Below, in pieces: positions 26,535-38,613 of a stretch of DNA of 64,000 nucleotides. The notes under the pieces are model-generated. The model worked only from the letters and a program-made list of their open reading frames with translations, was not told where the DNA came from and made no database searches. The stretch is from Aspidiotus rigidus (taxonomy: Eukaryota; Arthropoda; Insecta; Hemiptera; Diaspididae): the NCBI GenBank assembly GCA_035079385.1, contig JAVHKY010000023.1, forward strand, positions 744,001 through 808,000, written 5' to 3'. Position numbers and translations under genes: made by a program. The first letter of the stretch is position 1, and each line of letters opens with the position of its first letter.

Positions 26535-26681
26535 TTCTTGTTGCCGGCCGGAGTTGGTTCAGTTGCTTTCACGTCCCCGTTGACAATGGTTTTTCAATCG
26601 AAAGCGTTCCGGTGTATTTTCCTTTCTGTGGCTCTATTCAAATTACTCCGTACGTTTTAATCGTTGAGTATGTCGTCGTTA
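26398..26681. repeat. Right inverted terminal segment of PLE A
   Basis: Partner of 23859-24142. It starts inside the last quarter of the endonuclease gene and extends through the 3' UTR, stopping 39 nt before the element end. It contains the small conserved hairpin (GCTTTC at 26575-26580 pairing with GAAAGC at 26600-26605). Confidence 0.9.
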
Positions 26682-26732
26682 GATGTTTCTGGTCATATTT
26701 TAGAGAACCGAATTAATTCTAGGTATGGGGTC

Positions 26733-28325
26733 CTTCGGTCTCACAAACAACCTCTTGACTGTGGTAGGGTTGTAAAATGCGGGTCTGAAGCCAAACGGGC
26801 GGAGGGCCCGACCCAATTGGAGGGAGAACTTCCCCAAGAAAGGGAGACTGATCCAACGCAAACGGCGATCACGGATTGTGTCTCGGGGGAAGGAGGTGGT
26901 GGAATCAAGAAGGCTCCTCGTAACTTTCCTCCGAACCATCACGTCAACATCGACATTGACCCCATTCACTCTGGCCAGGTGTTTTATTGTGAGTAACTCT
27001 TTCTTGAAGGCAGACTGACTCAAAGGAATACGAGTCAGTCTGTGACCTAGGCTGTGAAAAGCAGCCATCTTATGAGCAACAGGACCGAACGAACCACCGT
27101 GGACTAAAAAACATCGGTCTTAGTATCTTTCCTGTAAATTCCAAACTTATGGATACCGTCTATTATAGAGATCGATAAGTCCAAAAAGTTAATGAAAAAT
27201 ACCCCTATTTCCTACTTAAATTTGATGGAGGGGTACCAGGAATTGAGATACCTCAGAAACCCACCAAGGAGATCTGGGGGACCAGTCCAGGTACATAGAA
27301 CGTCATCAACGTACCTGTGCCAATAGTGAATATGATTAAGTAACACCTGGTTCGAGGAAAAGAGGTCAAGTTCAAACTTGGACATGAAAATTTCGGAGAT
27401 GAGAGAGCCTAAAGGTGATCCAATAGGGATCCCTACTTCATCAGGAAACTCGAAAAATTTTCCTTCAAATTTACAGTAGTTGGGGGACCAGCAAATATTT
27501 AGGTGATCGAAAAATTCCTGAAGCTCATTGTGAGGAATATTGACTTTGACGAGTAGCTCACCCATACGCTGGATAGTAGCAGCCTTAGGAATATTCGGGA
27601 ACAAACCAACAACATCAAACGAGCAGATGGTCGTTCCCGAGGGAAGACTTACACCCTTCAGAACGTCAGTTAAAGAGGCCGAATTCAAGACCGAATGAGG
27701 AGATTCAAAATCAATGCGATTTTTGAACCAACGGTCCAGGAATTTGGCAAGGAGGTAGGTGGGGGAGGAGACGAAAGAAACAACGGGTCGCATCGGGGTA
27801 TCGTTCTTATGCACTTTGGGCAGCCCGTAGAGGAGGGGGGTGGGGTTAGGAACAAGGAGGGCTTTTTTCAAAGCAGGAGTTTTGATAATAGCCTCACTCC
27901 TGTTGTAACGTGCTTAGGAAAACTGAAATCCTCACTCTTTTTAGCACCACACTGCTGGAGGACTTTATGGACATTAGAAGAATAGGCCGACTTCTCCATC
28001 ACCAGAACAGCATTGACCTTGTCAGCCTTAGTGACGATTAAAGCTTCCCCTCTAATCTTCCTCTTTGAACCTTGGATCACTCCTCCCAATTTGTTACTCA
28101 TGCGTGGGAGAGGATTATTGCGGTCTATTTCAGCACAAACTTTTTGAATATTAAAACCAGGACCAATTTTCACAGCGAGATCCGCAACAACATTCGCCAA
28201 AGTTTCATCCTTCTTGAGGGAGGTAGAATGAATTTCAAACCTTTCTCAAAGAGGGCTGTTTCATCACCTGAAATACTATATGACTATTATTTATGAGGGG
28301 GGTGAAATTTCTGAATGACAACGCC
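26733..28325 (-). pseudogene. Older minus-strand PLE B (N-terminal, RT and post-RT part)
   Basis: Running from about 28325 down to 26733: an N-terminal piece (LFEKGLKF and following, 27868-28325), an RT core (27212-27871) with GLPKVHKNDTPMRPVVSF, SFDVVGLFPNIP, GSPLGSLISEIFM and RYVDD, and the post-RT region (26700-27068) with IKHLARVN and RWISLPFLGKF. Frameshifts separate the three blocks, but the RT core itself is open. The first ~60 residues of the N-terminal region are missing, so the copy is 5'-truncated. Its endonuclease continues at 23510-23846 beyond the nested PLE A. Confidence 0.9.
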
Positions 28326-28505
28326 ATTTGAACCAGAATGGCACTTCTTGCGCGAAGCTCAACTATACAGGAAACTTTTTAGCTCTTTAGCCGTTTTCTG
28401 CTACCTATACCGGTCTGTTACTTCACCCTACTGATTCTTCAGTACGCTTAATACAGTCTACAAATCTGACCTACTGCACCCAGTTTTTTCCTGTCCAATC
28501 AAATT

Positions 28506-29480
28506 AATACCTTGAGTCAGGATGCTTTCCAGAAGGAACTAGGGACAATCAAGCACCTGGCTAGGGTGAATCAAGTGATACTGGATATTGACCGCGCTCC
28601 AGACTAACGTAGAAAGGTCAGTTGAATTCTATTGCGGACCCTAGTCCGCTACGTTGAGTACCTGGTTTCAGTAGCGTTTTACACCTGGAAACCTTCAGGT
28701 GCTGACGCACCAGATTCACACAGAAAATTCCTTAGTTCATGCTGTCGCAGCTACGTATTGACGAGGTCTAATGCGCCAGAAGAACATTTATGTAACATTC
28801 TTTTGAAGTTCAGGGACATTCTGCAGGTAACTAATTTCTTGTTCTAATCAGCCCCAGATTTAACGGGACTCGAACCTTGGTAATAGAAAACGTGGGATTA
28901 GACTCCCTTTTCTGGGCAAGTTTTCCTTCCAGCTTGGTCGTACCCTCTGTCCTTTTGGATTCCGGTCAGCCTTCCACAATCTCAATTCAGTTGAAAGTTT
29001 ATTCATTAAATTAAAGAGTCCCATTCCTATGGCCGATAGGAGTGGCGTCTATATAGAATAGCCTGCAGTGATTGCCCTGGAGGCTACATAGGGATGACCG
29101 ACACGAGTTTGAAGAGGGGTCTGAAGTCCTCCACAGAGAGAATTCGTACTTTAAACGCACGGCTCTCAACAATATTGAAAAAATTCAACATCGGAAAAGG
29201 CATTTTCCTGATGAGGGATTGATTAAATTAGTCTATGAGAATGACTCACATTTTGATAACTCGCTGATTCAATCATGACCTTGTTGTCATTTCCTCGTTT
29301 TCGTTGTTGTAGGGTTCAGTCGCTTTCTTTCGTCCACGCTTTAAGGATGGTTGTTTACCCAAAAGGGCTCGGTGGCTCTGACTGTGTTTCTTGTAATTTT
29401 GTATCTGTTGAAGTATGACCCTTTAAAACAGTTTTTTTCTTAATCGGTGAATCGTCGTTTGAAATCCCTAACATCGAGAA
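28506..29480 (+). pseudogene. Decayed PLE C fragment with an internal insert
   Basis: Plus-strand PLE remains. About 28506-28600 encodes FQKELGTIKHLARVN. After a foreign stretch of about 220 bp (roughly 28645-28863, no identity found) the PLE resumes with post-RT sequence (gtgggattagactccctttt), then endonuclease pieces. The middle of the endonuclease is deleted: the text jumps from the GYIG region (CATAGGGATGACC) to EEGSEVLHRENSYFKRTALN. The C-terminus (FPDEGLIKLVYENDSHFDNS) and a 3' UTR similar to the other copies are present. RT is absent. Confidence 0.8.
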
Positions 29481-32177
29481 TGTGAAATAGTTATTTAGGC
29501 TACAAGGGTTAGAAATGAGCTATTTCTTGATAAGTCATACAAATCAAAGAACAGCCGTTTCTAACCGTGTTGCGTATAAATTTTTTTTCATTTACAATCA
29601 AAAAGTGGAAGACAAGGGTATTTTTGGAGATCACAAGATAGATGAGAGCTTGTCAATATTCCCTAGGTGCGAAATGAAAACGAAAAAAAAAAAAAACTCC
29701 CCAAGTGCGAAATGAAAATGAAAAAACTCCCTAGGTGCGAAACCCTCAGTAAATTCTATTGTATATATTATGTCCAGCGCAAATGACCTTAGAAGTCGAG
29801 CGCTGTAAAATAAAAGGAATGGAAACCACATTTGATATGACTCATGTTTTACCACGGGCGCTATGAGGCACTTCTTGATCATCAACGAAGAAAACGTCAT
29901 AGCTCTCCAAATCAAGTTCGTCTTGGAAAAGTTGGCTTCACAGTTATCTGAATCATTTGCAAATCCGCTCGAAAGGGAATAGGAGCAACCAAGACCGTAT
30001 CTAGAGGGGGCACATTGGACTGAAAAATATCAGATTACGAGTACTTCAAAAAACTTGGAATTAATGTACCCACAGTAGAAGAAATGATTGTGGCCAGAGA
30101 ATGGTTTGAGACAAAACGTCAGATACAACCAGATATTCAACCATTAGTATATATATTTTTATGATTTCAAAAAAGCCTTCTCAAACGTATACAATTTATG
30201 GCGACTACTACAGTGTTTCCCTACAGCAACGCATCATTTTGAGGTATCCGCGAAATTCGAGCCTATCACATTTTTAAAGCAATCTTTGTAACCTCCTCGT
30301 TGTCGGTTGCTTTCGTGGGATCTAAGTCATTTAGAATGGAAAATCTCCGAGTAAGTGCATTTTCTAATTAATCACCAGTGGTCTGTGAGTGGATCATCAG
30401 AATTATTTGACATTCTGGCACTTAAAGCGTTACTTTTAGACAGATATTAAAAGAAGCTTATCATGACTAGTAATAAAGTGTGATCGTATAAGTGAATATT
30501 TTAGCCACTTAGAACAATCTTGCTTTCCATAATACTGCAGTACATTTATTCAAATTGATTTGTTTATTGTATACATAAATTATGGACACTACTGCGAAGA
30601 CACGACGCGTAAAGAAATAAGCAAAATACCAACAACAAAACAGAAATTCGATTTACGCGCACAAAGGGTCTACGGATATACACTCTTTTATTTTTCCTGC
30701 TCCTTCGTTTTCGAAGCAGACGGACTTTTTCAGGCAGATTTGTCCATATTACAATACATGTAGAGTAACTCATCTTCTTTCTACTATAGATATAGATATG
30801 TTGTAATACCAGCTTCCAGTACACGTCTGAGAATCGTACTTTTACTGTTCGCTGAATTTGCCATCCGAATGAAATTCTACTTCACCTCTTTCAAAGATTG
30901 CGGTAAACGTCTACTGTCTCGCGGATTCTTTTTCACATTACACGTATTTTTTTTCTCTCTCCCATCTCTTTGAAGGTGAATGACTTCGCAAAAATACAGC
31001 CCGGAGCAGAAGTGTTCTTCAACTTGTACCGTTTGCGTGAAAATATTACGCGTGCATTGCGTATAGCTGACGGCCAATAGGCTCACACGAGCTCAATTAA
31101 TGAACGGAAAGCGGCATAATATTTTCATGTTGGCGATTATTCAATGTGTGGTCGATGAAAAGAAAAAAAAGAAACCCTGGTAGTGAGTTTTTTTCTTTTT
31201 TTTTATTATATTTTACCCTCGCCACTGATCGCTTTAATACAGGTTCGCGTCGTATAATTAAAGAAGGAAATTTAGCTGACGAATGAAGCTTTTTTTTCAA
31301 GTGCATAAAATGTATTCACGACTTTCGATTAAAGGGGGTTCAAAGGTAGGTTGGACGACGGTGCATCAATTATAGGCTTACGTGCACTCAACATGCAACA
31401 TTCGTCCTAGGCGTATGTTTAGTCCCAGGTGCATGACTTCGACTTCCTTGTCAGTTTTTCAACATCAATTTGTGCTTTATAGTTAACTCAGTCAAAAGGC
31501 AAACAGTAGTGCTTAGCTACAGATAATTGTTGATGTCGGTATTATTGATGCTCTTGTCACCAGAGTGGATAGATGGGATATAAAGGGAGTCCCAATCACC
31601 TTAAGACGTAGGAGATCAAGATTTTTAAAATTCTCACGACATAAGTTGCGATTTCTCCGATAGTAAATGAGTCGAGTCGCAACCCTTTTCATACTGCGAG
31701 TATCGAGGTATCTTTTATTAATTATTTATTTTATTTACATTAATTGAAATGCATATTAGGTAAGTGATGAGTGGATGAGAATGACAGACGGAATGACCGT
31801 ATATACATGAAATTTTGAAAAGGTAAAGATTATGTGCATAAATTTATATTCTTACATTTCTGAGTTGATCAAGGATACTGACGCATTTTGATGTCTTATA
31901 GCAATTTTTTTTTTTTTTTTTTTTTTTCAAGAATTCAATATTATGAAGAGAACGATGACCAAGCAACCGCGAAAACCTACTCTATTACAGATGTTTTCTA
32001 ATGGAAATCTACTCAATCATTGGAGATTTGTGGATTAGCGCCTACCTCTTGTTTGTAAGCAGGCTAACTCATCTTTTGGTTACAACGAATCATAATTCCA
32101 ATTCCAGCTTACCCTTTATCAACATTTTTGTTCCAACAAATTTTTATAAAAGTTGAAATACATCGATTACTCAAACT
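29481..32177. other. Unassigned sequence
   Basis: No gene is recognised. A short tandem repeat lies at about 29660-29748, and poly-T runs occur at about 31905-31927. The open frames are short and motif-free. Confidence 0.45.
29660..29748. repeat. Tandem repeat of about 30-38 bp
   Basis: Two and a half copies of ccctaggtgcgaaatgaaaa followed by an A-rich segment and ct. The units differ in the length of the A run (about 14 As in the first). It is a small local duplication. Confidence 0.8.
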
Positions 32178-32185
32178 CCCTAATT

Positions 32186-32593
32186 CAGGCCTGCTCAACC
32201 TGCGGCCCGCGGGCCGCATGTGGCCCGCGAAGCACTGTCGTGCGGCCCGCGAAAGAATTTCAGAAAACCCAAAAAGTAGTAGAAACCTTACGATTTCATG
32301 ACACGATTTGATTTCATAATACAAGTAGGATACAAAGATTTTTTTTTCAATGCATGCAAACATATATTTAAAAAAAATAGAAAATAAATAATGCTGAAAA
32401 AATAGGAAAGTAATCTAATCAATGTGATGCCTGTCTTTGTTTTTCAGCTGCGAGTTCAGGAATATTTCCCCTTTAATTATCGTTCTACATTACAATAAAA
32501 TCGTTATTAAATATAGGTAAACGATTTGCGGCCCGCGGAAATTTCCGGAGACACAGATGCGGCCCGCGAGTCGTAAAAGGTTGAGCAGGCCTG
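32186..32593. mobile_element. hAT-type MITE, 408 bp
   Basis: A non-coding element with terminal inverted repeats of about 15 bp (caggcctgctcaacct at the left, its reverse complement at 32578-32593). It has an 8-bp target duplication ccctaatt at 32178-32185 and 32594-32601. The ends carry several copies of gcggcccgcg, unusually GC-rich for this region, while the centre is A/T-rich. The 8-bp duplication and the CAG start fit the hAT superfamily. There is no transposase, so it must have moved with enzyme supplied by another element. Confidence 0.9.
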
Positions 32594-32601
32594 CCCTAAT
32601 T

Positions 32602-33139
32602 CGACCCCACAAGAAGTCTTTCAATCATTTACTCAACAATTTCCACAATACACTCATAAAATATCAACAAGGGATAGGAATGGCATTCTGGATTTCATCA
32701 ATTCCAATTCACTATGCTATTTTGCTTCCCAACTTTACTTCAGTCTTCCATGCAGAACAATATTTCAAGCTCTCTATTATGTAAACCACAATTTCATACA
32801 CTTCCATTAAAAAATCTTTCAAATAATTTCGTGTTTTCCACTTTCAGTTTTTTTCACTGATTTATAGTTTACACTTGCTGTATTTGCTTAGCTTTTTTCC
32901 TTTTCAGTCGTGTTTGGTACTTGATAAAGACCGCTAGTTTCGGTCGAAATGTTGTATGTTTAAATAAAATTTAAATTAGTGCGGGAAAAGTCTCCATTTT
33001 TTTTTCAAGAAATTCATTACAGGACGATTTTTTATAATTTCGGATTCTCTTTCAGCTCTGTAATCCTTCTCTTCTTCTCCTTCTGACGTAAAATCAACTT
33101 TAGCATTACCAATAATTTCCTTGATAAATTCACTTTCAC
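32602..33139. other. Unassigned sequence with a hammerhead-like word
   Basis: No gene is recognised. A candidate structured RNA word at 32919-32955 is listed separately. It is followed by an A/T-rich stretch before the LINE remnant. Confidence 0.4.
32919..32955 (+). ncRNA. Hammerhead-ribozyme-like remnant (tentative)
   Basis: The word ttgataa is followed by a perfect 5-bp stem (gaccg, loop ctagttt, cggtc) and then gaaa. This is the arrangement of a hammerhead core (CUGANGA, stem II, GAAA). Two core positions differ from consensus: C3 is U and G8 is A, which would still pair with each other. Stems I and III are not clear. PLEs and other retroelements of animals carry hammerhead motifs near their ends. 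This could be a decayed one; it is unlikely to be active. Confidence 0.3.
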
Positions 33140-34056
33140 CCATTCAAATTAATTTTCTTTGAATACCCGGACATGCAGGAATCATTAGTATCAACAAAAT
33201 TGCAGATCACAAAGCTAAATTGGTGCGTTCTTCATCACTTTCATTTAAATTACTTCCTATATCGGAATTGTACTATCTAATTCGGCGCTCTACACAAGAT
33301 GATTGGTCAATATATTATCCAAAGTCCTTTAATAATCGAAATTCACAATATTTACTCATCCAACCTCAGTTACCGTCGTCTCCCTGGTACAAACAGTTCA
33401 CTGACTTCCACCGTTCCTTCATTATCAAACTCAGTCGTCTTCGGTTCGGTCATAATCGTCTTCCAGTCCATTCACAAAGAATAAATATTACCGACTTCAT
33501 CTTATGTCCTTTACATCTTAACGAACCTTTGCAAGCAAACATTGACCATATATTCTTTTTGAATGCAAACAACTAAAAGCTATCAGAAAAATCTTATACT
33601 CACAAATTTTGATTCTTAACATTCCCACACCTGTCACAGATACCACAATCTTTTAGGTATCTGTTGAAAACTTCGCAATATTCTCTCACCGTGCACAATT
33701 TATTTCTCACCTCCCTCCAGAATTAACCATTGAAAGTATTCGCATTAATTCTTTCTTGAATACGGTATAAGACGAGGCAAGGCCTAGAAGCCACCTCTAC
33801 TCGAACCTCCCTTTTTTTCCCCTCCCCTCTTAATGCTTAAAAAATTTATTTTACGTTTTGTTATCATTATTATTATTATAATGTGAAAAAATTCCTGTTT
33901 TTTTTTTTTTTTTTTTTTTTTTTCAATAGCAGTTATTATTATTTTTATTTTTGTCACCTTCTGGTCTTATGTTTTATTACTATTATTTTCATTATTACTA
34001 TCATTTTGTATTATTTTAATAAATGTGGTTGGAAATAGAAAAAAAAAAAAAAAATA
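33140..34056 (+). pseudogene. 5'-truncated I/Jockey-like LINE 3' end with poly-A
   Basis: The frame through 33150-33576 begins with the end of an RNase H domain (IPGHAGIISINKIADHKAKL, with a stop where Trp is expected before IPGHAG). It continues into the region after RNase H: SSPWYKQFTDFHRSFIIKLS, RLRFGHNRLPVHSQR and NIDHIFF. This is the usual C-terminal layout of LINE ORF2 proteins with RNase H. The 3' UTR is A/T-rich, has an aataaa at about 34018 and ends in an A run at about 34040-34055. The copy is therefore a retrotransposed 3' fragment; RT is absent. Confidence 0.8.
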
Positions 34057-35451
34057 CACGCATAGTTTTGACGAACAATGAAGTCATCGACTGTGAATGA
34101 AGATGTGCAAAAAAAAATTCAAGAAAATGGTGCACCTTCCCCGATTGATTATCACGAGAATCCATTTGAAGGTACTAACCCACATTTGGAAAGAGTCTGC
34201 GGTAAAAGTACATTTTAGAAACAATTTTTGTGGACGCACCCAAGAGCTACAAGGCGACGTCAGATTGCTATAAAATGGCCACTGTCATTTCATTTTTACA
34301 ACATGGATATTTGCAGGATAGCAATAAACTCAGTTCTCCAATAAAAGAAGTACAATATTTTTAGAGGTTTAAACCTAATACTTTTTTTACTAACATGTTT
34401 TGAAGTTTTTTTTTTTTTTGTTTGAAAACGGCGCTAGAACTTGACCAAAGAGAAATTCATCATTCTTTTTTTTTTTTTTTTTTTTTTTTTTATTTTTACG
34501 AGCACTAGAGCTTCACGAGGGCTATTGGCTCGGCGTTACAAAAGTTATGAATATTATAAATAACACATGAGAAAGGGAGGTTTTAAGGAAGTTGGTAGAG
34601 TAACGGAAAGTGAGGATGTGGACGAATTTGATCAAATTATATCTAATGTAATATTCTGGATCAATGCCAATGATCTGGAAAAAATAATTGGCATGAGAGA
34701 CAATATTATACTGAAAATTATGAGACACAAAGCTGACAATGCACTATGGGATAAAACCCAAATTTACTTTAACAATATAGGGGGGGGGGAGTTGGGAACA
34801 ATTTTAACTAGGAATTTGTGAATTATATACCCGGCAAGCGTTACAATTTCACTGATACAATACCATACAGTAAAGAGATTTTATGGTTCTACGGAAATTG
34901 AGTTTTCAGTTTGAAAAGTTTTGAGGTAAAAGTAACGACAAGGAAGCTTTTCCATCAACTTCTTTGTTACAAGAATGAGAGATGAGCCAGTATGAATATT
35001 GCAATGATAGTTCAAGGAATGAGCAGAACGTTGAAAATTTAATATTTTTTGTAAGAATGACAATCAAAAGAAAATGCGGGCACAAAGCGTTGTTCCTCGA
35101 TGGATTTTTGTATGTATTTGATAATACGTACAGAATTACGAGGAAAGAACCACAATCAAATACCTCCAAGCTATTGCCCACTATTTAGGAGTCAAAATAG
35201 TATCGCGAGCCGCGCCGGTAGATTGCGGGTAGGGTAGACCGTTTCGTAGCGGCACGGCGCGGCGCAGTGAGTTACGCGCTCCTTCTACTTACGGAGTAGG
35301 AGAACCAGTTTTTGTTTTTGTATGTCACGACTACGGTTATATAATATGGTCGTGATAGATGTATTGCTCCAAGGGAAGATAAGATCACAATCGAACCCTC
35401 GATGTACCAAAGACTTTGGTTCAAAAAGTCAAAATGTACTCAAATACCAAC
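34057..35451. other. Unassigned sequence, with poly-T and a CpG-rich block
   Basis: No gene is called. The long T run at about 34466-34492, followed by the repeat shared with 1673-1705 (34508-34539), looks like the poly-A end of a minus-strand retroelement. A frame at 34982-35188 contains HKALFLDGFLYVFDNTYRIT, faintly like a FLYWCH zinc finger, but it lacks the key Trp and Cys/His residues. A CpG-dense patch lies at about 35200-35290 (cgcgagccgcgccggtagat, ggcacggcgcggcgcagtga). Confidence 0.45.
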
Positions 35452-36033
35452 GACGCAATCAGCGGTGGATTTACGCACAGGCAACATAGGCGACTGCCTA
35501 GGGCGGCAAATTTTCAAGGGGCGGCAAATTTTTGGATAGCCTAATATGAATCAATAAAAAAATTAAAATTTATTTTTTCTCAAATTGGCACACTCGTAAT
35601 TACATTTTATAACTTATTCTTGAAAAGAAAGTCGGTTGAGAATCTGATTACATATGTTCATGCTTGTCGATCAAAGTTGAATTACGACGCATCATACGAG
35701 TGAGTTTACAACAATAAATTTTATACAGCGATTAAGAAGATGGAAAAAGGTGGGCGAAGAAGCGAGTGAAAACTTGAAAGGACCCTGATTTGCGTACTGC
35801 GATTAAGATAAGAGATGCTAGGTGAGCGATGACGCGATGAATTGAATGAATAGAATTTTGCAATTTTGCGAGAACTTTCTTGAACTGTACCACGTGTCCG
35901 TACTTGATGCTCATTGCCAGTTCATTTGTTTACTGGTGTTTCGTGTCTAAACGATTGGGTCGATTGTTTAAGGTTGATTACCAACTTCCAACTTATTCAT
36001 TGTTATTTAGCAATTATTATTCATAAATTCATA

Positions 36034-38613
36034 ATGAGCCCCACCCACCGCCGAAAGAAATTGAGTGGGCATGCATATCGCAGTAAAAGAAAAGAAAGGG
36101 AACGAGCAGAAGAAGAAATTTTGAATAAAATACCGAGATTAAGTAGTTTTTTCTCAAAAAAAACACAACAACCATCACTGAATTCATTGGAACTTTCTAA
36201 ATTTGAAGAAAATGATATCCAAGATATTTCGAGTAATCCGACTGCTCCAGGTGAGGATACAATTATAAAATGAAAAATTTATGAAAAAAATCAAAAAATG
36301 AAGAAAGGTTTACGTTTTTTGTTTTCTTCAGTTCAAGCTATCACACCCGCTGATACATCCTTTCGTTCATGTCCAGTTCGAGAACCGCGGCAGACTGAAG
36401 AAATTGGGGTCCCTATGTCAATTACTCAAGATCCAGCTGATTGGATCATAAGTGAGCATTTTCGAGATTATGTAGCCGTAAACGGATGTAACCAAAACAA
36501 ACAGGCAAATTTTTTAAAATCCAAGCGAGAATACAGAGATGGTTCCAGCAGGTATCTTTCCTCCTCATTATTTTGTCGAAATTTGCAGAATGGAGAAGAA
36601 GTAGATCGTAGATGGCTTATATACTCAGAAAGTAAAGGGTCCGTCTTTTGCGCACCGTGTTTGCTGTTTGGGGGCGAATCAGCCTTTTCAAATAAGGATG
36701 GCTATAATGATTGGAAAAATGCTTCTCAAAGGACCTTAGAACATGAAAATTCAAGCAACCATAAGGATTGTGTTTTAAGTTTAAAAGAAAGAGGAGACTT
36801 TCTCGGGAGAATTGATCATGACATGACTGTTCAACTTGATCGCGAAATTTTGTATTGGAAGAATGTTCTGAAACGCGTAGCGACTACTGTGAAAGCTTTG
36901 GCCATTCGTGGGCTCCCGTTCAGGGGACACGATGAAAAATTTGGTTCTACAAAAAATGGAAATTATATGATGTTGTTGGAGTATCTTGCTGAATTCGATC
37001 CGTTTTTAGCTGGCCATATAAAAAAATTCGGGAATAAGGGTAGTGGGAGTACCAGTTACCTATCGAAAACAATATGTGAAGAGTTCATTAGTGTTATGGC
37101 CAAAAGAGTGACCTCCACAATAATCAACGAAATAAAGAAAGCAAAATACTATTCAATAGTTATAGATTCGACGCCTGATATTGCACACATTGATCAAGTT
37201 TCTTTCATCGTACGATACATAACATGTGCGGGAGTACCGGTTGAACGTTTCTTGAAGTTTATCGAAAACCCTGGGCACAAAGCAGAAGATTTGAAAAATA
37301 ATGTTGTGGTACCGACTTTGGAATTATTTAATTTAAATTTTGCTGACATGAGGGGTCAGTCCTACGATACGGCCGCTAACATGTCCGGCATATACAATGG
37401 ACTGAGAGCCCTAATTCAAAACATTAATCATCTGGCGGAGTACGTACCGTGTGCATGTCACTCTTTAAATTTGGTAGGAACGCATGCGGCCGAATGTTGT
37501 CCAGAAGCTGTTGCATTTTTTGAAATGGTTCAAAATGTGTACAATTTCTTTGCAGCATCGACACAGAGATGGAAAATTTTACAATCGTTCGCAAAATCAA
37601 CGGGAATAACATTGAAAACATTGTCCTCAACTCGGTGGTCAGCACGCGATGATGCTATTCGTGTACTCAAATCATGTTGGGATGAAATAATAGAAGCTCT
37701 ATTATCTTTCGAAGAAAGTTCTTCTGAGAAGCCAGCTGCAAGAAATGAAGCAAAAGGCCTTCGACTTCGGTTAGAACGGTTAGAATCAGCGTTCATGATA
37801 ACGGTATGGTCTGTTTTACTGAGCCGTTTCAATGTTTTCAGTAAAAAGTTACAGAGCGTGAATACAAATACATCAGAGGTTATTGACCTCTATAAAGTGT
37901 TGATTGAATTGGTTCAGAATACTCGCGAACAATTTGATGTGTATGAAGAAGAAGCTTTGAAAATATCTATAATAGAAGAGTATGAGACAGAAACTAAACG
38001 GAAAAGAAAGAGAAAAATTCAGCACGATGAAACGCGAGAAGGAGACATTGATCTCTCAGGAAGAGACAAATTCAGAGTGCAAGTTTTCAATGTGATTTTA
38101 GATAGAATGCATTTTGAATTAAAGGATAAATGTGACGGATATGAGAAATTTTTTGAAAAATTTTCTGTCCTTGCCGAATTTACGAAATTAGATAAACAAG
38201 GATTGCTTGAAAAATCTGAAAAATTACAGTCTTTCTACCCAGATGATTTAGAAGTTACATTTGGAGCAGAACTGTGCGATTTTCAGACCCATTGCAAGAT
38301 CAAAAAAATTGAAGGAGAATCGCCTATGAATCTTCTACAATTCATTCGAAAAAATGGTTTTAATGAACTTTATCCAAACGTCGAAATTGCATACCGTTTG
38401 TTTCTTACACCTGCAGTGACAAACTGCAGTGCAGAGAGGTCGTTCTCTTGCCTGAAACGAATCAAAAATTATTTAAGATCGAAGTTATCCGAAACGAATT
38501 TAAACAATCTGGCCATACTGAACATCGAATCGGATGTTTTAAATTCTATCGATATGGATGAGCTTATTAACGAATTTGCGCAAATAAAAGCCAGACGTAA
38601 ATATTTTGTATAA
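36034..38613 (+). CDS. hAT transposase (ZMYM1/DUF4371 type), two exons
   Basis: Exon 1 (36034-36250) encodes a basic N-terminus (MSPTHRRKKLSGHAYRSKRK, then IPRLSSFF). Exon 2 (36332-38613) holds the rest. The intron 36251-36331 is 81 bp, with a CAG/GTGAGG donor and a pyrimidine-rich TTTTCTTCAG acceptor. The phase agrees (217 nt then position 2), giving 832 aa. Domains: TTF-type zinc finger near the start of exon 2 (DWIISEHFRDYV to FCAPCLLFGG); a DUF4371/RNase H-like core with D351 (VIDSTPDIAH) and D418 (RGQSYDTAANMSG); and a C-terminal hAT dimerisation region with E774 (NCSAERSFSCLKRIKNYLRS). All three acidic residues are present and the frame is open, so the enzyme may be functional. Without splicing, stops at about 36271 separate the exons. 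Confidence 0.9.
36251..36331 (+). other. Predicted 81-bp intron in the hAT transposase
   Basis: It starts GTGAGG after CAG and ends in a T-rich tract plus CAG. Removal joins exon 1 (phase 1) to exon 2 in the correct frame and bypasses an in-frame stop. Supported by sequence signals and phase only. Confidence 0.75.

Larger units (their letters stand above)
23859..26720 (+). mobile_element. Penelope-like element A, inserted inside an older PLE
   Basis: A 2862-bp PLE bounded by a 12-bp target duplication, aggtatggggtc, at 23847-23858 and 26721-26732. It opens with a 284-bp inverted copy of its own 3' region (23859-24142 against 26398-26681), leaving a 39-nt unpaired tail at the 3' end. Between the repeats lies a broken frame with the PLE hallmarks: a conserved N-terminal region, an RT core and a GIY-YIG endonuclease. 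The insertion site is inside the endonuclease gene of an older minus-strand relative. Confidence 0.93.

Noticed and set aside
28860..28885. tRNA gene (B-box-like gggactcgaacc on the minus strand)
   Set aside because: The same bases are conserved PLE coding sequence (compare about 44577 on the other strand). No T-stem, anticodon arm or acceptor stem can be formed.
34982..35188. FLYWCH zinc-finger exon
   Set aside because: Only HKALFLDGFLYVFDNTYRIT is suggestive. The Trp, Cys and His residues that define the domain are missing.
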